Shown: one piece after another, positions 1 to 8,683 of the stretch
How positions within the stretch are numbered: the stretch's first letter is position 1
Layout of the letters: the number at the start of each line of letters is the position of its first letter
Assembly: GCF_004795855.1 (NCBI RefSeq)
Contig: NZ_CP039252.1
Span: forward strand, 2,852,001 to 2,916,000
DNA: 64,000 bases
Origin: Hydrogenophaga sp. PAMC20947
GTDB lineage: Bacteria > Pseudomonadota > Gammaproteobacteria > Burkholderiales > Burkholderiaceae_C
Direction: 5' to 3'
The notes under the pieces: model-generated
Seen by the model: only the letters and a program-made list of their open reading frames with translations
Database searches by the model: none
Told to the model about the DNA's origin: nothing
Position numbers and translations under genes: made by a program

Positions 1-387
1 GCCTACATCGCACCCGGCGGGCACCACCTGCGCATCGACCGCAGTGGATCCAACTATGTCGCCGTGATCGAAGACACCGAGCCCGTGAACCGGCACCGCC
101 CCTCTGTTGAGGTGCTGTTCAAGTCTGCAGCCCATGTCCTGGGGCCCAATGCGATTGGCATCATGCTCACCGGCATGGGCGGCGACGGTGCGCAGGCCAT
201 GCGTGAAATGAAAGATGCCGGCAGCTACAACTACGTGCAAGACGAAGCCTCTTGCGTCGTCTTCGGCATGCCCCGCATGGCCATCCAGGCGGGCGCTGCC
301 CACGAAATCCTGCCCCTCACCCAGATCGCAAACGCCGTTCTCAACCGCCTGGCCAGTTCGCCAGCAGGCGTACGCCACCGCATTTGA
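1..387 (+). CDS. cheB: Chemotaxis protein-glutamate methylesterase CheB, C-terminal part (5' end outside window)
   Basis: The reading frame is open from the first base and ends at a TGA. It encodes about 128 residues of the CheB catalytic domain, which removes methyl groups from (and deamidates) chemoreceptor glutamates in the cytoplasm. Visible CheB signatures are PGGHHLRI near the start and TGMGGDG, which carries the catalytic aspartate. QDEASCVVFGMP follows, as in the family. The receiver domain and the Ser/His catalytic residues lie upstream of the window. The gene is presumably the last of a chemotaxis cluster. The 155 nt that follow show no gene. Confidence 0.93.
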   Translation, partial: AYIAPGGHHLRIDRSGSNYVAVIEDTEPVNRHRPSVEVLFKSAAHVLGPNAIGIMLTGMGGDGAQAMREMKDAGSYNYVQDEASCVVFGMPRMAIQAGAAHEILPLTQIANAVLNRLASSPAGVRHRI

Positions 388-542
388 AGGGGCCTCCTGG
401 CGTGACGCCGCAACCTTCGGCCGTCGGGGCTGCGACCCACGTTCGCCGTGAAGGTCTCTGAAAATTGTGGGGGCTCAGAGCGCCTTGGCATCCTCTGAAA
501 CAAACCTGCACCGGAACCAGGCGACCGGACCGCCGCAACCGA

Positions 543-1217
543 TCACACCGTCTGATTCAGGCGGGTCCCGGTCTCAATAGCACCCCAGACGCTGGCGCCC
601 TGGTCGTTGTAAGTGACCGGCTCGCTGGCGATGCGGTCTGCGAGCGGCGCGGGGGCATCTGCCGCTGGTTGGGGCGTTTGCGATCGGGTGACCACAGGCG
701 CCCCCTCAGCGGTCACAGCCCGGGATGATCCCGGGAGCGCAACAGCTGCGTCCAGGCTCGCTCCTTGAGACACGTTCCCCACGCCCGCATCGCGTCCCAG
801 AATCGCATCCACCACCGCCGCACTGGCTTTCCACACGGTGGACAACACCTCTTGCAGCTGCGGTTGCTGTGCGGCCTTTTCTTCGGCCTGCACCTGCGCC
901 TCTCGAGCCTGCTTTTGAGCCAGCGCCGCATCAGCCACCGAGCTTGTTTCACCTCGCTGACCCCCTTCGGGCTGCTCCCGCGGCAGTATGGGTGCAGCCA
1001 TGGCTTGCGGCATGACCTTGTCTGTGGACGCACGTCTGTCCTGGGGGGTGTCTGGCGCGGTGCCAGCTCGGCCTTCGCGCCCGGATCCGAAGCCAGACGC
1101 CTGATCGCGGGTTTGGCTCTGCACGGGCGCAACAGCACCCACCGGCGTGACAGGCGACACCGCGGGCGAAGGAGACAAAGGCCAATGAACCGGCTGACTG
1201 GTTGTAACGCTCAACAT
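543..1217 (-). CDS. Hypothetical Ala/Gln/Pro-rich protein
   Basis: A 224-residue frame starts at an ATG preceded by AAGGGG, a plausible ribosome binding site. The sequence is low-complexity: a Pro/Val/Ser-rich first 40 residues, a basic/acidic middle, then a Gln/Ala/Lys-rich probable helix around residues 95-125 (QKQAREAQVQAEEKAAQQPQ). There is no signal peptide, membrane segment or motif I recognise. It lies convergent to the cheB end, so it might be a flagellar/chemotaxis accessory protein, but that is only positional. The good start site and intact frame argue that it is real. Confidence 0.6.
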   Translation of the reverse strand: MLSVTTSQPVHWPLSPSPAVSPVTPVGAVAPVQSQTRDQASGFGSGREGRAGTAPDTPQDRRASTDKVMPQAMAAPILPREQPEGGQRGETSSVADAALAQKQAREAQVQAEEKAAQQPQLQEVLSTVWKASAAVVDAILGRDAGVGNVSQGASLDAAVALPGSSRAVTAEGAPVVTRSQTPQPAADAPAPLADRIASEPVTYNDQGASVWGAIETGTRLNQTV

Positions 1218-1401
1218 GACAAACCCCTTAAAACGGGAGCAACGGAAGCTGACATCTCCGCTGTTCTAAAGGATTGATCGGCCTTTGAAGCCCAGACTTG
1301 AGGGGTTTTTACCCCCCAATTCTGAAAATCATTCAAAAAGCACCGTATCGGCGCCATCGGAAACACCAGGCCCGCTCACTGAAGGCGGTCTGGAAGTCAC
1401 C

Positions 1402-1866
1402 TCACTCGCTCTCGCCTTCGTCAGTGGTGTCTTCGTCATCGGGCACCCTCACGAGGGTCACGGGCACCGGCGAGTGCTGCACCATGGCCTGCGACACGGC
1501 GCCCATCACCGCCGCCCGCAAGCCGCCGCCGCGCGTGCTCATGATCACGGCTTCACACCCGTGGCGCTCAATGATGTCCACCAGCACATGCGCCGGGTCC
1601 CCACTGCCCACTTCTTGCTCTACCGGCACACCCGCAGCCTTCAGGCGCTGCACCGCACTGCGCATCAGGTCGTTCCCAGCACCGGTGCTGACTTCTTGCA
1701 GCACCGCTGGATCGTGGGCGACCACCATCTCATACAGGTTGGCGCCTTCTTGCACATTGGCGACCAGAAAGCGGGCCTTGAGCCCAGCCTCCACTAGGCG
1801 CACCGCGTGCTGCACGGCCAGCAAGGCCTGCTCGGAGCCATCAACGGGAATGAGAATTTTGATCAT
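1402..1866 (-). CDS. Universal stress protein, UspA family
   Basis: A 154-residue single-domain Usp protein. The N-terminal strand MIKILIPVDGSEQALLAVQHAVRLV is typical of the family (shown here only as its first segment, residues 1-25, with D9 and S11 in the nucleotide-binding position). The segment STRGGGLRAAVMGAVSQ corresponds to the ATP-binding G-2X-G-9X-G(S/T) loop, followed by the usual HSPVPVTLV strand. AAGGA lies 8-9 nt before the ATG. Usp proteins bind ATP or AMP and help survival under stress or growth arrest. The C-terminus ends in an acidic tail (DDEDTTDEGESE), slightly longer than usual. It is a separate transcription unit from the response regulator downstream. Confidence 0.9.
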   Translation of the reverse strand: MIKILIPVDGSEQALLAVQHAVRLVEAGLKARFLVANVQEGANLYEMVVAHDPAVLQEVSTGAGNDLMRSAVQRLKAAGVPVEQEVGSGDPAHVLVDIIERHGCEAVIMSTRGGGLRAAVMGAVSQAMVQHSPVPVTLVRVPDDEDTTDEGESE

Positions 1867-1951
1867 GGTTTTGTTTTCCTTGTTCTGATTGGTCTGATTT
1901 ATGGGGCAACAGTGGCACCTGTGAGCACCCAGATCCTGGCATCAACGATGC

Positions 1952-2386
1952 TCATGGGTTGGGTCGTTCATTGAGTACACACCAGTAAAGCTCAATCTGG
2001 TCCGCCACTTCCATGAATTTGCTGAAGCTCACCGGCTTCTCAATATAAGAATTCACACCCAGATCGTAAGCCTCTTTGAGATCGCGGTCTTCGCGAGACG
2101 ATGTGAGGATCACCACGGGGATGCGCCGAAACTGCGCGTGTGCCTTGAGCGCGCGCAACACCTCGAGCCCATTGATTTTTGGCAGATTGATGTCCAGCAG
2201 GATCACCGCGGGCCAGGGCTCTCCCGCCGCCCACCGGTCCATGAATGCCAGGGCTTCTTCGCCATCACGGGCCACCTGGATGTCGTTGGCGAACCTCTTT
2301 TTCCGAAACGCACGCAACGATAGATCCAGATCGACTGGATTGTCTTCCACCAGAAGAATGGGGGGCAACACTGGCGAGCTGGTCAT
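1952..2386 (-). CDS. Single-domain response regulator, CheY/Rcp1-like
   Basis: 144 residues with only a receiver domain. ILLVEDNPVDLDL supplies the acidic pocket, VILLDINLPKINGLEVL carries the phospho-acceptor Asp, VILTSS the conserved Thr/Ser, and IEKPVSFSKF the conserved Lys. Its ATG overlaps the stop codon of the upstream PAS histidine kinase by 4 nt, so the two are translationally coupled and almost certainly partners. Receivers of this type with the NPVDLDL start usually pair with phytochrome-like soluble kinases. With no output domain it probably acts by protein interaction or in a phosphorelay. Confidence 0.92.
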   Translation of the reverse strand: MTSSPVLPPILLVEDNPVDLDLSLRAFRKKRFANDIQVARDGEEALAFMDRWAAGEPWPAVILLDINLPKINGLEVLRALKAHAQFRRIPVVILTSSREDRDLKEAYDLGVNSYIEKPVSFSKFMEVADQIELYWCVLNERPNP

Positions 2387-4425
2387 GCGGAAAACTCCAG
2401 GAAAAAGGTCGCACCGTGTCCCGGCTCGCTTTCGGCCCAGACCCGCCCCCCCATGCGCTGCACGGCCTTGGCCACCAGTGCAAGCCCCACGCCGGTGCCT
2501 GGAAATTCTTCGCTCCGGTGCAGGCGCTGGAAAATGCCGAAGATGCGATCGTGGTATTTCATGTCAAAGCCCACGCCGTTGTCACGCACCCAGATCCGGA
2601 TGTGTTCATCCTCACGACCCGCCCCGACCTCCACGCTGGGGTGCTCGCTGGCCGCGCAGAACTTGATCGCGTTTCCAATCAGGTTGCGCAGCACCAGCGC
2701 CATGCCATCGGCGTCAACGGCCAGGTTCAACGAACCCACATCCACGCGAACGGCCACACTGGCGGCCTCAATATCGAGCTGGTAACCCGCCACCACTTTG
2801 TCCACCAAGGGTCGCAATGCCTGGGACTGCGCACTCATGGCCCGGCGCTCCAGATGCGCGTAGTCGAGCAGGTCGGCGATCAGTTCGCCCATCTGCTCAA
2901 CACCGCTCCGAATGCGAGCGACAAATTGCTGCCCTTCCGCGTCCAGCTGCTCGCCGTACTCTTCCATCAGCAACTGGCTGTAGCCATCGATGCCGCGCAA
3001 CGGTGCTTTCAAATCGTGAGACACGGTGTAGGTGAACGCCTCCAGCTCCTGATTGGCGATCCGCAATTCCTCGGTTCGCTGGCTCACGCGGTGCTCCAGC
3101 TCCTGATTCAAGGCCTTCAAACGCGCTTCGGCGTGCACCGTCGCGGTGATGTCTTGTAGCGTGCCGATGTGAAGCGGCTTGAGCCCCTGCGCCTGGCGAT
3201 CGATCGTGCGCACCGTGCGGCCCAGCCATCGCATGGGGCCCAACGCCGGGTCGGTGCGAAACACCAGCTCGCCCACAGGCAATCCGGCACGGTTGCGGGC
3301 CATGTCCGCGGCGACCAGTGCGCGGTCTTCCGGGTGCAACTGCGCCAGGTAGACCTCGTCCGTGGGCAATTGATCTGCGGGCTCCAGACCGATGTTGCGG
3401 AACAGCTGGGCCGAAATGCGCGTCTGCCCCGTTTCGCTGTCACCCGACCAGCTGCCCAGCTGGACCAGGGCTTCCGCCTGCTCCAGCATGGCCTTGTAAT
3501 CCTGGGCCTGGGCTTCGGCGTCCAGGCGCTCGGTGACGTCCTGGACCGTGGTGAACATGTGCTTCAACCGACCATCCGCATGCTTCACCGCACGCACCGA
3601 TATATCGGTGTGTACCGCTGAGCCATCGGGCCGCAAAAACCGTTTGCGCATGGTGTAGGCATTGGATGCGCCGCTCACCATGCCTTCAAAGAGGGCCACG
3701 TTGGCCTGCAGATCGTCGGGATGGGTGATGTCAGACCAGCTGGACTGCAACAGGGTCTCCCGGGGGTATCCCAGGATTTTGCACAAACGGTCGTTGACGT
3801 GCAGCCAGCGCTTGTCGGCTGGCGAACTGATGGCCATGCCAATGAAGGGCAGATCGTAGAACAGGCGCAACAGCTCGGTCTGTTCGACATGCGCGGCCTC
3901 TGCCTCTTTCTGATCGGTGATGTCCAGCAAGATGCCACTCAAGCCCACCACCTCGCCCTGCGCATTGCGCTCCAGGTTGGTGCGGTCGTCGATCCAGGCC
4001 CAGTGGCCGTCGGCTCGGCGCAAGCGGTATTCCTGACGGTATTCGTCTGGCCCCATCGCAAAACGGTTGGCAGCTTCTTTGTTGACGCGGGGCTCATCGT
4101 CTGGGTGGATGAGGTCGTTGTACCGGAAACGGCCTTCGGTAAAGTCCCCGGGCGAATAGCCCCATTGCGCCACCCGCGCCCCGACAAACATCACCGGCCA
4201 ACCCGGTGCATTGCGCCACTCGATCACGACCAGTGACGATCGATTGACCAATTGAGTCAGCCGATCCAGGTGGGCCTGACTGGCTTGCAGGCGTTCAGCC
4301 ATGTGGTCAGCGTCATGGCTTTGGTGGCCCGGCCCATCCCGTCCGGCGGGCTGTGCACCGGTATTCGCTGGCTCCGACCCGATGGCGGACACGCTACGGG
4401 TCGCATGGCTTTCGCGCCCGTTCAT
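2383..4425 (-). CDS. Soluble multi-PAS sensor histidine kinase
   Basis: About 680 residues from the chosen ATG, which has GGGAG 5 nt upstream; an in-frame GTG 36 nt earlier has no such site. The order is three PAS/PAC-like domains (first ends LLDITDQKEAE, second ends TVQDVTERLDAEA, third ends TLQDITATVHAEA), a coiled coil (residues after ARLKALNQELEHRVSQ), a HisKA domain with the phospho-acceptor in TVSHDLKAPLRGIDGY, and a HATPase with N box NLIGNAIKF, DNGVGFD and GTGVGLAL. No transmembrane segment is seen, so it senses something in the cytoplasm. SHDLKAPLRGIDGYS is typical of phytochrome-type kinases, but no GAF/PHY domain is present. It is coupled to the receiver protein downstream. Confidence 0.92.
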   Translation of the reverse strand: MNGRESHATRSVSAIGSEPANTGAQPAGRDGPGHQSHDADHMAERLQASQAHLDRLTQLVNRSSLVVIEWRNAPGWPVMFVGARVAQWGYSPGDFTEGRFRYNDLIHPDDEPRVNKEAANRFAMGPDEYRQEYRLRRADGHWAWIDDRTNLERNAQGEVVGLSGILLDITDQKEAEAAHVEQTELLRLFYDLPFIGMAISSPADKRWLHVNDRLCKILGYPRETLLQSSWSDITHPDDLQANVALFEGMVSGASNAYTMRKRFLRPDGSAVHTDISVRAVKHADGRLKHMFTTVQDVTERLDAEAQAQDYKAMLEQAEALVQLGSWSGDSETGQTRISAQLFRNIGLEPADQLPTDEVYLAQLHPEDRALVAADMARNRAGLPVGELVFRTDPALGPMRWLGRTVRTIDRQAQGLKPLHIGTLQDITATVHAEARLKALNQELEHRVSQRTEELRIANQELEAFTYTVSHDLKAPLRGIDGYSQLLMEEYGEQLDAEGQQFVARIRSGVEQMGELIADLLDYAHLERRAMSAQSQALRPLVDKVVAGYQLDIEAASVAVRVDVGSLNLAVDADGMALVLRNLIGNAIKFCAASEHPSVEVGAGREDEHIRIWVRDNGVGFDMKYHDRIFGIFQRLHRSEEFPGTGVGLALVAKAVQRMGGRVWAESEPGHGATFFLEFSA

Positions 4426-4964
4426 CGCAGCTCCCGGGTTGGCGCCATGGGAGGCAAGCACTCGAGATGCAGGCCAAAAGTCCGAAAAAATGGCGTTCCA
4501 GCCGCAAGGCCAGACTCAGGCGGATCCACAACGATGCTGCGGCGTTTCCATACCGCCCTGGCGCGCTCGGGTGCGCGCAGAAACCCGGTCGACCCCCCAT
4601 TGGACATGCATACCTTTCTCATGGAACCGAATTTCACGACGCCCGCACTTGCTTTCGATCAACCAACGCAACACATGCGCACAACTTGATGGGTACCTTC
4701 CGGTTTCTACCCTTCGCTGCAGCGCGCATGAAAAATGCTCGGGAGCAACGCCCCCTGCTGCCATTGTGTCCGAATTGGGGCCGCCTTTTCGCATCGCCCG
4801 CGAAAGTTGAGTGTGCGGGTGTGAATCCCAAGGAAAACGCATCGGGTGGCTGCCCCAGAGACCGACCACCGGCATGACTTGCATGGGAAATCCGGATGCG
4901 CCTGGCAACCATGGGGCCACCGAGAGGCGGGTCAGAACCGGCAGGAAAACGCCGCGGCCAAGCG
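4426..4964. other. Gene-free interval of about 540 nt
   Basis: This lies between the start of the PAS kinase gene and the stop of the BaeR-like regulator, both leftward. Short frames exist on both strands, but none has a good start site, family motif or normal composition. It should hold the promoter of the PAS kinase operon (near 4430-4550). I see no convincing terminator, RNA gene or repeat. Confidence 0.5.
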
Positions 4965-5681
4965 CTACAACACGGGGAGCCCTTGGCCAGAGGCGACCGG
5001 TGCGTCAAAGCGATAGCCCACGCCATACACCGACACGATGCCATCAAAAGACGAATCCACCGCCTGCACTTTTCGGCGCAGGTTCTTCACATGGCTGTCC
5101 ACGGCGCGGTCGCTCACGTCCCGCTCATCGGCATGCAACGTATCGAGCAATTGGGAGCGCGAGAAGACGCGCCCCGGGCGGCCGAGCAGCAGGCGAAACA
5201 TGCGGAACTCCAGCAAGGTCAGACCCAGCGTGTGGCCGCGCCAGTCCACCCTCAGCTTCTCATCGTCCACGACCCAGAGTGCAGGCTGCCGGTTCAACCG
5301 GCCTTGCGAACGGCGCAACAAGGCCTGTACCCGAGCCATCACTTCGCGGGGGCTGAAAGGCTTGCAAACATAGTCATCGGCGCCGGTTTCCAGCCCCAGC
5401 AAACGGTCCAGCTCGTCGATCCGCGCGGTGAGCATGATGATGGGCACGTCGGAAAACGTGCGGATCGAACGGCACACCTCGACACCATCGAGCCCGGGCA
5501 GCATCACATCGAGCACCACCAGAGACGGCCGGCAAGCCGTCACCTGCTGCAGGGCCGCCGCCCCATCCGCCAACACGAGCGACTCCAGCCCTTCCCGCTT
5601 CAGGTAATCCTGTAACAGGCGGGCGATCTTGGGGTCGTCCTCCACCACCAGGACATAAGCGTCGGGTGTCACATGAATCAT
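4965..5681 (-). CDS. OmpR/BaeR-type DNA-binding response regulator
   Basis: 238 residues. The receiver domain has VLVVEDDPKIARLL, phospho-acceptor Asp in LVVLDVMLPGLDGVEV, and the switch Thr and Lys in IIMLTARIDELDRLLG and DDYVCKPFSPREV. A winged helix follows, with LTLLEFRMFRLLL, GRVFSRSQLLD, and VDSHVKNLRRK followed by VSVYGVGYRFD. CKP(F/Y)SPREV and DRLLGLE are shared with E. coli BaeR and with the second system at 39.7-40.4 kb. The ATG overlaps the end of its partner... the kinase gene stop lies at 5678-5680, inside the first codons, giving a 4-nt overlap and coupling. It is transcribed after the kinase. Confidence 0.93.
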   Translation of the reverse strand: MIHVTPDAYVLVVEDDPKIARLLQDYLKREGLESLVLADGAAALQQVTACRPSLVVLDVMLPGLDGVEVCRSIRTFSDVPIIMLTARIDELDRLLGLETGADDYVCKPFSPREVMARVQALLRRSQGRLNRQPALWVVDDEKLRVDWRGHTLGLTLLEFRMFRLLLGRPGRVFSRSQLLDTLHADERDVSDRAVDSHVKNLRRKVQAVDSSFDGIVSVYGVGYRFDAPVASGQGLPVL

Positions 5682-7228
5682 GATGATCGCTCCGGTTGTG
5701 CAGGCAGGGACACCTGCAATTGCATGCCGCCCAGCGGCGAGGGCTTCGCCGTGATCCGTCCGCCATGCGCCTTGGCAATGGCCGCGCAGATGGCCAGGCC
5801 GAGCCCACTGCCACCATTGTGACGGCTGCGTGCGCTGTCGGCCCGGTACAGGGGGTCGAACAGCCGGGCCAGATCGGCTGGCGCCACGCCCGGTGCACTG
5901 TCATCCAGGCGGATGTGGACCACGCCATCGCTTGCCCACAACCGCACCTCGACCCGACCGGGGGCATCGGTGTAGCGCAAACTGTTGTGCAGCAGGTTGC
6001 TCAACAACTGTGCCATTCGAGCGGTATCCCAGCACACGGCAATGGCTTCCTCGGCCGGATCCACCCAGGCCAGTTGCAACCCGGCTTCCTCCATCAGGCG
6101 TTCATGCCGCTTGAGGATTTGTTGCACGAGCTGAACGGCGTCTTCCGGCGCAAAGTTGCACGACAAGGCTTGAAGATCGGCCATGGCCAGGAGGTGCAGG
6201 TCTTCAACCAGGAGCCCCAGGCGCAGCACATCTTCTTTCAGCGAGATCACCGCGGCCAGATCCAGCGGGCGCACACCGTCTTCCATCGCCTCCAGTTCGC
6301 CGCGCAGCACTGTCAGCGGTGTTCTGAGTTCGTGGGACAGATCGGCGAGCCAGCGACGGCGCGAACCTTCCATGCGTTGCAGGCTTTCGGCCATGGTGTT
6401 GACATTGCGCACCACATCGCCAATTTCATCACTGCGGTCCACCGGTATGCGCACCGCCAACTCGCCTTGGGCAATGCGGGCGGTCGCGTGCTGCACCGCC
6501 ACCAACGGGCGCGCCCACTGCCGCGCGAGCCAGGCGGCAACACCCAATGCCAGCAGCAGCAGGACCGATGCCACCACCGCGATGCCGGTGTACTGGGTGC
6601 GTAAAAACTGCGATTCCTGGGCCTCGGGCGCCCGTTGCCGAGGCCGGAACCGGACCCACACCCGGACCACGCCATCGACCCGCACTGGGCGCTCCACCAC
6701 GCCGGGTTCATCGCGCTCGATGCGCGGGCCAACCCAGTGATCGCCATTGGGACGGACCAGCGCCACGCGCGAGCCGAACGCCTCGCTGGAGCCCGGTGGT
6801 GGACCAGAACGGGGGGGCAACAAACCACTCCCCTCAGGGGGTGAAAAACCGGGACGCCGGGGCAACATGCCCTCGCTGTCCGGAGGTGGTGAATCCTGCC
6901 CAGCGTCGCTGGGCTTGGCCACCGAGCCCTCTTCTTCGGCCAGGGTGCGCAGCAGTGCCCGCATGTCGGGTGCGTTGAATGGAGCGGAAGCATCCGACGC
7001 CACCTGAGCGGACAGGCGGGAAGTCACCAGAGCGGTGAATCTGTCCAGCCGCTCGAGATCACGGGTTTGCAGATAGGCGCTGAAACCTTCACGAAGGTGC
7101 CAGGCGGTGAGACCGCCCATCGACAAGACACTCAACGCCACAGCCCCGAGCAACCAGAAAGAAAGTGTGTAAGCAATACGGGCGCGCATGAGGGTAAGGA
7201 GTGTGCCGGCCAATTGTGGAGGAGCCAT
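5678..7228 (-). CDS. BaeS-like membrane sensor histidine kinase with Pro-rich periplasmic insert
   Basis: About 516 residues if started at 7228 (MAPPQLAG); MRARIAYTL at 7189 is an equally likely start, and neither has a strong ribosome site. The order is TM1 (FWLLGAVALSVLSMGG), a periplasmic region of roughly 160 residues, TM2 (VVASVLLLLALGVAAWLA), HAMP, HisKA with [16 protein letters not shown], and HATPase with NLLHNSLRYTD and GGSGLGLAI. The periplasmic part contains an unusual stretch rich in Pro, Gly and Ser (near residues 105-155 from the 7228 start) with repeats such as PPPDSEG, PPEGSG and PPPGSSE. The next genes upstream are divergent and encode exported proteins, a possible target set. 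Confidence 0.9.
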   Translation of the reverse strand: MAPPQLAGTLLTLMRARIAYTLSFWLLGAVALSVLSMGGLTAWHLREGFSAYLQTRDLERLDRFTALVTSRLSAQVASDASAPFNAPDMRALLRTLAEEEGSVAKPSDAGQDSPPPDSEGMLPRRPGFSPPEGSGLLPPRSGPPPGSSEAFGSRVALVRPNGDHWVGPRIERDEPGVVERPVRVDGVVRVWVRFRPRQRAPEAQESQFLRTQYTGIAVVASVLLLLALGVAAWLARQWARPLVAVQHATARIAQGELAVRIPVDRSDEIGDVVRNVNTMAESLQRMEGSRRRWLADLSHELRTPLTVLRGELEAMEDGVRPLDLAAVISLKEDVLRLGLLVEDLHLLAMADLQALSCNFAPEDAVQLVQQILKRHERLMEEAGLQLAWVDPAEEAIAVCWDTARMAQLLSNLLHNSLRYTDAPGRVEVRLWASDGVVHIRLDDSAPGVAPADLARLFDPLYRADSARSRHNGGSGLGLAICAAIAKAHGGRITAKPSPLGGMQLQVSLPAQPERSS

Positions 7229-7313
7229 GGAGGCATCCCCGCACTTCTTCCATATTCTCACCCCAAGATCTGGATTCCCTGGGCACACGCCCAACAACCC
7301 GAGACCTTCTGTC

Positions 7314-7583
7314 ATGAACGTACCCACACTCCTCCGCTCGACCCGCCAATGGGTTGCCCCCCTGTTGATCGCCTTGAGCGCCACCGGCGCATGGGCTCAA
7401 GGCCAGCCAAAGGACGGCCCTCCCGGCGGCGGCGAAGGTCGTCCCCCAGCCGAAGCGATGGCAGCGTGCAAATCGGCTCAGTCGGGCGGCTCTTGCACCT
7501 TCTCCGGCAAGCAGGGCACTGTGACGGGTACGTGCGGCGGACCCGAAGGCAAGCCCCTGGCTTGTATTCCGGCGTCCAAATAA
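7314..7583 (+). CDS. Small secreted cysteine-containing protein
   Basis: 89 residues from the ATG at 7314. Residues 1-28 form a signal peptide (STRQWVAPLLIALSATGAWA, cleavage probably after AWA). The mature part is about 60 residues, Gly/Pro-rich at first (QPKDGPPGGGEGRPPAEA), then four cysteines in AACKSAQSGGSCTF, GTCGGP and LACIPASK, suggesting two disulfides in the periplasm. It resembles small periplasmic proteins found beside YHYH or metal-responsive genes, but I know no function for it. It lies 52 nt before the first YHYH gene in the same direction and is probably co-transcribed. It is divergent from the BaeS-like kinase. Confidence 0.75.
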   Translation: MNVPTLLRSTRQWVAPLLIALSATGAWAQGQPKDGPPGGGEGRPPAEAMAACKSAQSGGSCTFSGKQGTVTGTCGGPEGKPLACIPASK

Positions 7584-7635
7584 CAGCACCACTGGTGCCG
7601 TCGGTGCCACCGCAGCCCCTTCTGAGACACATTCC

Positions 7636-8607
7636 ATGAAAATTTCAGCCCCTTCAAACCAGGCACCCAGAACGTGGCGCCAGCAAGCGGCGCTGCTCGC
7701 GGTGGTGGCCCCCGCCCTCGCGGCGTCCCTCGTCGCCTGTGGCGGCGGCAGCGACAGCACCACCACAGCGGGCGCAAGCTACGACACCGCCGGTGTGCAG
7801 TGTGGCTACAGTTACAGCGGCTACAACAGCTCCGCGTCGGTACAAAAAACCAGCACCGCCAGCTGGACCTGCTCCAGCACAACGCGCACGCTTGCGGCCA
7901 ACGGCATTCCCGACCACACGGTGGGCACCTTTCCCAACTCGGACAACCCCAACACCATCAGCGCCCAGTCGGTTTCGGCCAGCTACACGCTGACCCCCGT
8001 CGTCAGTTCGGCCAGCACAACCCTCGGCGGCCCCCGCGGCGCCACGGGCTACATCCTCAACGGCATCAAGATCGACGCCGGCACCAACGGCACCTGTGAC
8101 GACAGCGGCTCCAATTGCGATCTGGGCAATGGTGGCACCGGCCAATGGCGCGTTGAAGCCCTGGGCCAGAGCTCGTTCAAATTCGGCACCGACAGCAACA
8201 ATGCCCACGTCCAGCCAGACGGGGCCTACCACTACCACGGCATGCCCGAAGGCTTTGTGAGCTTGCAAGGCAAGGGGTCCGCCATGACCCTGGTCGGCTG
8301 GGCCGCCGATGGCTTCCCGATTTACGCGCGCTACGGTTACAGCGATCCGGAAGACGCCACCTCGGCGATCAGGGTCATGCAAGGCAGCTATGCGCTCAAG
8401 AGCACGCCAGACACCAGCCGCCCGTCCACAGCGCTCTACCCCATGGGTGCGTTCACCCAGGACTACGCCTACGTGGAAGGCCAGGGCGATCTGGACGAAT
8501 GCAACGGCCGCACCGGCGTCACCCCCGAGTTCCCACAAGGCACCTACCACTACTTTGCGACGGACAGCTATCCGTTTCTGCAGCGCTGTGTGAAAGGCTC
8601 GGTGTAA
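7636..8607 (+). CDS. YHYH-domain lipoprotein (copy 1)
   Basis: 323 residues. The signal sequence ends in a lipobox-like SLVACGGGSDS, so the mature protein is probably an envelope lipoprotein. The YHYH domain fills the rest: DAGTNGTCDDSGSNC, TDSNNAHVQPDGAYHYHGMPEG (motif centred on YHYH), GWAADGFPIYARYGY, and DLDECNGRTGVTPEFPQG leading to TYHYFATDSYPFLQRC. The His- and Asp-rich motifs suggest metal binding, but the biochemical function of the family is not established to my knowledge. A paralogue follows the next gene. Together with the HupE-like protein between them they form a compact YHYH-HupE-YHYH unit. Confidence 0.9.
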   Translation: MKISAPSNQAPRTWRQQAALLAVVAPALAASLVACGGGSDSTTTAGASYDTAGVQCGYSYSGYNSSASVQKTSTASWTCSSTTRTLAANGIPDHTVGTFPNSDNPNTISAQSVSASYTLTPVVSSASTTLGGPRGATGYILNGIKIDAGTNGTCDDSGSNCDLGNGGTGQWRVEALGQSSFKFGTDSNNAHVQPDGAYHYHGMPEGFVSLQGKGSAMTLVGWAADGFPIYARYGYSDPEDATSAIRVMQGSYALKSTPDTSRPSTALYPMGAFTQDYAYVEGQGDLDECNGRTGVTPEFPQGTYHYFATDSYPFLQRCVKGSV

Positions 8608-8648
8608 GCGCGCTCGCGCCCCACACCCCGCCATCCCGCCCCTCGACC

Positions 8649-8667
8649 ACCCCCGTGGCGGGGGTTT
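8649..8667 (+). terminator. Short GC hairpin with T-run between YHYH copy 1 and hupE-like gene
   Basis: ACCCCC (8649-8654), a five-base loop and GGGGGT (8660-8665) followed by TT. The stem is perfect but the T-run is only three bases, so this may be a weak terminator or attenuator rather than a full stop. It would separate expression of the YHYH lipoprotein from the membrane protein downstream. Confidence 0.35.
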
Positions 8668-8683
8668 GCATGTTGACCCCACT

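Noticed and set aside
1302..1317. GGGGT...ACCCC hairpin after the stress-protein gene
   Set aside because: Only a four- to five-base stem with a T-rich loop and no U-run on the minus strand; too weak to call.
2245..3159. 304-codon open frame on the plus strand
   Set aside because: Antisense to the PAS histidine kinase with HisKA and HATPase motifs; no start site or motif of its own.
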